A stretch of DNA of 64,000 bases from Paenibacillus apiarius. Its GTDB lineage: Bacteria; Bacillota; Bacilli; Paenibacillales; Paenibacillaceae. The stretch spans positions 4,960,001 to 5,024,000 of the forward strand of contig NZ_JAFFHZ010000001.1 in assembly GCF_017052585.1 (NCBI RefSeq), written 5' to 3'. Below, piece after piece: positions 60,419 through 64,000 of the stretch; position 1 is the stretch's first letter; every line of letters begins with the position of its first letter. The notes under the pieces are model-generated. The model had not been told where the DNA came from. It worked only from the letters and a program-made list of their open reading frames with translations, and did not search any database. The translations under genes and the position numbers were made by a program.

Positions 60419-61120
60419 TTATTTTATTACAGTCATGCCTTCAGGGGCTTGTTCACTCCAAGTCTGTCCATCGTCCGTAGAGAACAGCTTCTTGCCGTTC
60501 TCCACCTTAACCATTACCTTGGTTTTGATTCCATCTTCCAAGTCGCCTTTCATTTTGAACTTGATGTTTCCTTGTTCACCCATGTTGAATGCCGGCATCC
60601 CTTCAGGCGCTGTCTCGCTCCAGGTCTGGCCGTCATCCGTAGAGTACAGCTTCTTGCCGTTTTCCGACTTGACCATCACCTTGGTTTTGATTCCATCTTC
60701 CAAGTCGCCTTTCATTTTGAACTTGATGTTTCCTTGTTCACCCATGTTGAATGCCGGCATCCCTTCAGGCGCTGTCTCGCTCCAGGTCTGGCCATCATCC
60801 GTAGAGAACAGCTTCACGCCGTTTTCCAACTTGACCATAACCTTGCTCTTTATTCCTTCTTCGGAAGCGAATTTATTTTTGATTTTGATGTTCCGGTTGC
60901 CCATGTTGAATGCTGGCATATTTGCAGGAGCATTCTCGCTCCAAGTCTGTCCTCCGTCCGTAGAGAAGGTTCTGACTCCATTTTCATGTTTTACTAGCAG
61001 AGAATCGGTGGCTCCTTCGGCTGCAAAGGTGGTTGTTCCTGTTCCTAATGTAAGTGCAAGTGCGCCGCACAGGATGGCTGCGCCCGCTTTCTTTTTTGCT
61101 GTGTTCATTACGTTAATCAT
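60419..61120 (-). CDS. Secreted protein with four Asp-box repeats
   Basis: A 233-residue exported protein. Residues 1-33 are a signal peptide (KKK, then AGAAILCGALALTLG, cleavage after TFAA). The mature part holds four repeats of about 54 residues, each with STDDGQTWSE, the Asp-box (BNR) motif SxDxGxTW, at residues 53, 106, 160 and 214, followed by 'AP-GMPAFNMG'. Repeats two and three are nearly identical even in DNA. Asp-boxes usually occur in beta-propellers of sialidases, but four repeats alone without a catalytic domain are too few for a propeller. Possible binding or signalling protein; function unknown. Confidence 0.85.
   Translation of the reverse strand: MINVMNTAKKKAGAAILCGALALTLGTGTTTFAAEGATDSLLVKHENGVRTFSTDGGQTWSENAPANMPAFNMGNRNIKIKNKFASEEGIKSKVMVKLENGVKLFSTDDGQTWSETAPEGMPAFNMGEQGNIKFKMKGDLEDGIKTKVMVKSENGKKLYSTDDGQTWSETAPEGMPAFNMGEQGNIKFKMKGDLEDGIKTKVMVKVENGKKLFSTDDGQTWSEQAPEGMTVIK
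60440..60980. repeat. 162-base tandem repeats within the Asp-box gene
   Basis: The block from TTGGTTTTGATTCCATCTTC to the next Asp-box recurs with a period of 162 bases (for example at 60519 and 60681) and differs at only a few positions between these two copies. The outer copies are more diverged. This indicates a recent unit duplication. Confidence 0.85.
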
Positions 61121-61354
61121 ATGATACCTCCATGTTTGATTTTTTGTAGGCAGCTACCTTACGAATTGAATTATAAACACCATACCTTTAACGAACCTTA
61201 AACAAAAAGGAATTCTCAAAAAACTTTCCCAAGAATCAATGATCGCAAGAACGCTGTTCTTCCAAATCAAGACGTCCAAGCCCTTGCAAACCGGCCTCCA
61301 TGTGTTTAAGCCCCTCATCTCAATCCCCTGTCTCCATCAAGGCTCAACCTATTC

Positions 61355-63364
61355 ATGCCCGGCGATAGCTCCATTTTCGATGAAATGCAAGATTATGTGG
61401 ATTCCAATGTGCAGCCGACATGCGGGATGTTAAGCGAAAAATCGATTATCGGCGAAATGGACGAGCCGAGGTCGTTTTTTGAACCGGAACGTATCGATGC
61501 CCAACTGATTTGGTTTAAAAAAGGATATTTGGAATACCGGTTTCCGAATCGAGCGCCGCGAGGCACGACGATTCAACGATTGGAATTGACGATGGAAGTC
61601 TGTTCGGAAGCGCCGCTCCATAACTTGGATTGGCCTTCAGATATAACTCTATGGATCAACGGAAAGGAGTTGGGGACCTGGACAAGTCCCGGCGATTTCG
61701 GCGGAGAACGCGGGCTGCTTACTCCATATTGGTGGGGCAGCGAAAATACGCAGTACGGACTTCTCAAAACCTGGCGTACGAACGGAGACGGATCGTTTAT
61801 CGACGGCAGGAAAATTTCGGAGGTTCGCATAAATGATCTGGAAGCGGACGACACGCCTTATATTACCGTTCGTATCGGCGTAAAGCCAGATGCCCAGAAC
61901 GACGGCGGGAACGCACCTTTTCAATTCGATATTACCAATGAATTAACCTGGGAATCGGAACAAGTTACGGTCCGGGTCGAAGATCCATCCACCGACGAAA
62001 CGATACCCCGCGGCAAACAATACTGGTTGGAGCAACCGGATTCGATTTGGTATACGCGTACCACCGGAATTTGGCAGACCGTATGGATTGAAGCGGTCCA
62101 TTCGACGCGGATCGAGACAGTAAAGTACCATCCGAACGTCGATCGGGGAGATGTCACGCTCGAATTTGAAGTGGCAGGCGATTTTAAGGGGAAAATACTA
62201 GATATCCATATATCTTTTAAAGGCGAGCTGATCGCTGCGGATCGCATCCAGCTGCAATCTGCATATACGAAGAGAGCGATTGATATATTCAATCATCATA
62301 TTTTTAGAACGCCCTATCATCATAGCGGCTGGACATGGACGCCGGAAACGCCGAACTTGTTCGACGTTACCTTCGAATTGATACAGGGCGAGGATGTTCT
62401 GGATCACGTGCAGTCTTACTTTGGAATGAGAAAAGTTCATACCGAAAACGGCATGGTCTATTTAAACAATAAGCCTTATTACCAAAGGCTGGTCCTCGAT
62501 CAAGGTTATTGGCCGCAGGGATTATTAACGGCACCGAGCGACGAAGATTTGAAGAGAGATATCGAATTGGCCAAACGAATGGGCTTTAACGGCTGCCGCA
62601 AGCATCAAAAGGTGGAGGACCCGCGCTTCTTGTATTGGGCGGACGTATTAGGGTTTATCGTATGGGGAGAATGTGCGGCAGCGCCATCCTTCAACGAACA
62701 TGCCGTGGCCAGATTGACTAGAGAATGGATTGAAATTGTGGAAAGGGACTATAACCATCCTTCCATAATTGCGTGGGTGCCGCTAAATGAAAGCTGGGGA
62801 ATTCCGATGGTCCGGAGTTCCGGACAACAGCAGCAGCACAGCTTGGCCATGTATCATTTGCTCCATTCTTTGGATACGACACGGCTCGTCATTTCGAATG
62901 ACGGTTGGGAGCTGACGAAATCCGATATTTGCGCGATTCATAATTATTCGCATGGGGGGCAGGAGGAAACAGAGAAATACGAGTACTATAAACAATCCCT
63001 TGCGTCCAAAGAACAGATTTTGCATTCCCAGTCGGCCAAGCCCCGAATCTATGCCAACGGCTTTGCCCATCAAGGAGAACCGATCCTATTGACGGAGTTC
63101 GGGGGAATTGCCTACAACATTGGCGCCGACGAGGGTTGGGGCTATACGTCAGTGAACAATGAACAGGACTTTGTGCGAGAATACCGCAGAGTGGTGGAGG
63201 CCGTCTACGCTTCCCGCGTCATCCATGGATTTTGCTATACGCAGCTTACGGACGTGGAGCAGGAGATCAACGGTTTATTAACCTATGATCGGAAGCCGAA
63301 GTGCGATCTGAACGAAATCAAGAAAATTCATGACATGTGGAATCAAGAGATTGTCGAACAATAA
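61355..63364 (+). CDS. Chimera: sugar-sensing effector domain of an ArsR-type regulator joined to GH2 glycosidase
   Basis: A 669-codon frame. Residues 8-183 read like the C-terminal effector domain of Paenibacillus ArsR-type regulators: [52 protein letters not shown] and [17 protein letters not shown]. From about residue 184 ([10 protein letters not shown]) the sequence is glycoside hydrolase family 2: [35 protein letters not shown], then the barrel. The acid/base Glu479 in WVPLNESWG and nucleophile Glu581 in ILLTEFGG are both present. The normal GH2 N-terminal sugar-binding half and the regulator's DNA-binding half are both missing. No ribosome binding site is seen before 61355, so the start is uncertain and the gene may not be expressed. 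Confidence 0.8.
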   Translation: MPGDSSIFDEMQDYVDSNVQPTCGMLSEKSIIGEMDEPRSFFEPERIDAQLIWFKKGYLEYRFPNRAPRGTTIQRLELTMEVCSEAPLHNLDWPSDITLWINGKELGTWTSPGDFGGERGLLTPYWWGSENTQYGLLKTWRTNGDGSFIDGRKISEVRINDLEADDTPYITVRIGVKPDAQNDGGNAPFQFDITNELTWESEQVTVRVEDPSTDETIPRGKQYWLEQPDSIWYTRTTGIWQTVWIEAVHSTRIETVKYHPNVDRGDVTLEFEVAGDFKGKILDIHISFKGELIAADRIQLQSAYTKRAIDIFNHHIFRTPYHHSGWTWTPETPNLFDVTFELIQGEDVLDHVQSYFGMRKVHTENGMVYLNNKPYYQRLVLDQGYWPQGLLTAPSDEDLKRDIELAKRMGFNGCRKHQKVEDPRFLYWADVLGFIVWGECAAAPSFNEHAVARLTREWIEIVERDYNHPSIIAWVPLNESWGIPMVRSSGQQQQHSLAMYHLLHSLDTTRLVISNDGWELTKSDICAIHNYSHGGQEETEKYEYYKQSLASKEQILHSQSAKPRIYANGFAHQGEPILLTEFGGIAYNIGADEGWGYTSVNNEQDFVREYRRVVEAVYASRVIHGFCYTQLTDVEQEINGLLTYDRKPKCDLNEIKKIHDMWNQEIVEQ

Positions 63365-63394
63365 CAGCCGGACGAGAAGGAGCTGCTCAAGACC

Positions 63395-64000
63395 ATGCAA
63401 AAGGGATTTCGAACGATAAAAACAGTGACGGCAGACCAAATTCACGTGCGCGATCCATTTGTATTTCCTTGCGAGAAAGAGCGTAAATATTATTTGTTCG
63501 GCACCACGTTTGCCGATGGATGCGGAAATGTCGATCCTGTTTTTGAAGTCTATGAAAGCGGCGATTTGCTGCAGTGGACAGGTCCTTATGTTGCGTTTCA
63601 ACCGCCGAAAGGATTCTGGGGAGTGCGGCATTACTAGGCTCCTGAAGTATTCGCGGTGGATGGGAAATATTATATGTTCGCGACATGTAAAGGCGGTATC
63701 GGCGAGCATCGGGGAACCGGCATACTCGTGGCCGATCATCCTGCCGGACCGTATCAACCGCACAGTGACGGCCCTGTTACGCCAAGTGATTGGGAATGCC
63801 TGGACGGAACTTACTATGAGGACGGCGAGGGACAGCGCTGGATTGTATTTTGCCACGAATGGACAGAACTCCATGAAGGTAAAATTAAGGCTATTCGCCT
63901 CTCGAAAGACTTAAAGTCTTCTTATGGAGAGGCGGTGACGATCCTGAACGCGGCCGATATGGAATGGATTCGTTTGTTCGGAGATCCGCGCATTGAGAAG
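63395..64000 (+). pseudogene. Glycoside hydrolase family 43 gene with an in-frame TAG, cut by window edge
   Basis: The frame starts MQKGFRTIKTVTADQIHVRD, where the Asp is the GH43 catalytic base, and continues to FWGVRHY. It then meets TAG at 63635-63637 and resumes in the same frame as APEVFAVDGKYYMFATCKGG to the window end. Homologues have Trp here (FWAPEV-like), and TGG to TAG is a single change. The second catalytic region (LDGTYYEDGEGQ) is intact. It follows the GH2 frame by 30 bases. It is a pseudogene, a readthrough case, or a sequence error. Confidence 0.85.

Overview
The window looks like a chromosomal segment from a Paenibacillaceae bacterium, most likely Paenibacillus. The grounds are moderate GC in the core operons, strong purine-rich ribosome binding sites, GTG and TTG starts, Fur boxes of the TGAnAAT-N-ATTATCA type, AraC regulators beside siderophore-binding lipoproteins, and an ethanolamine-utilisation (eut) operon of Firmicutes type run by EutV/EutW. 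This is inference from gene style and order; no database was searched.

Layout. 1-2100: a truncated secreted HINT-domain gene, a small gene with a tellurite-cluster-like domain, an orphan type I-C-like CRISPR array without cas genes, and the first copy of a dispersed structured repeat. 2115-11645: a cobalamin riboswitch and an 11-gene anaerobic corrin-ring operon (cbiC, D, E, T, F, G, H, J, a cobA-hemD fusion, cbiK, cbiL), mostly with overlapping stop/start codons. 11696-16256: an ABC uptake operon (permease, ATPase, rubredoxin-methyltransferase fusion, lipoprotein, [2Fe-2S] ferredoxin) behind a Zur-like box. 16400-22450: accessory genes, including a run of SUKH/Imm-type immunity genes, a broken immunity-like gene and a frameshifted HAD phosphatase. 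23126-26600: malate:quinone oxidoreductase, IS3 remnants and an AT-rich MerR/SDR pair. 26770-43487: the eut bacterial-microcompartment operon. 43488-46154: a palindromic array and a GntR-controlled ABC exporter. 46313-55301: a nitrate respiration cluster (narK, hemerythrin, two small genes, narGHJI). 55462-64000: a DUF488 gene, a Fur-boxed AraC regulator running in frame into a siderophore-binding lipoprotein, a two-component system beside a secreted Asp-box repeat protein, an unusual GH2 chimera, and a GH43 gene with an in-frame stop.

How the parts connect. B12 links the left and central regions. One riboswitch probably represses synthesis of the corrin ring. A second sits at the front of a predicted small RNA upstream of eutG that also carries a two-hairpin EutV (ANTAR) binding motif. 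This is the architecture known for Rli55 of Listeria and EutX of Enterococcus, where B12 shortens the RNA so that EutV is freed to antiterminate the eut genes. Further EutV-type hairpin pairs overlapping terminators are visible before eutG, eutS and eutA, so the whole regulatory circuit can be read from the window. The operon encodes the AdoCbl-dependent lyase (EutBC), its reactivase (EutA), a cobalamin adenosyltransferase (EutT), aldehyde and alcohol dehydrogenases, a PduL-type phosphotransacylase, an uptake protein (EutH) and six or more shell proteins, including a PduT-like one.

Several genes are damaged (HAD, GH43, an immunity-like gene, IS3 fragments, possibly DUF2798). Either the genome is losing accessory genes or the sequence has local errors; read data would decide. 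The most interesting points are the riboswitch-sRNA circuit, the ArsR-type effector domain fused to GH2, the AraC/lipoprotein read-through with an internal Fur box, the dispersed palindromic repeat placed inside operons, and the rubredoxin-methyltransferase fusion.
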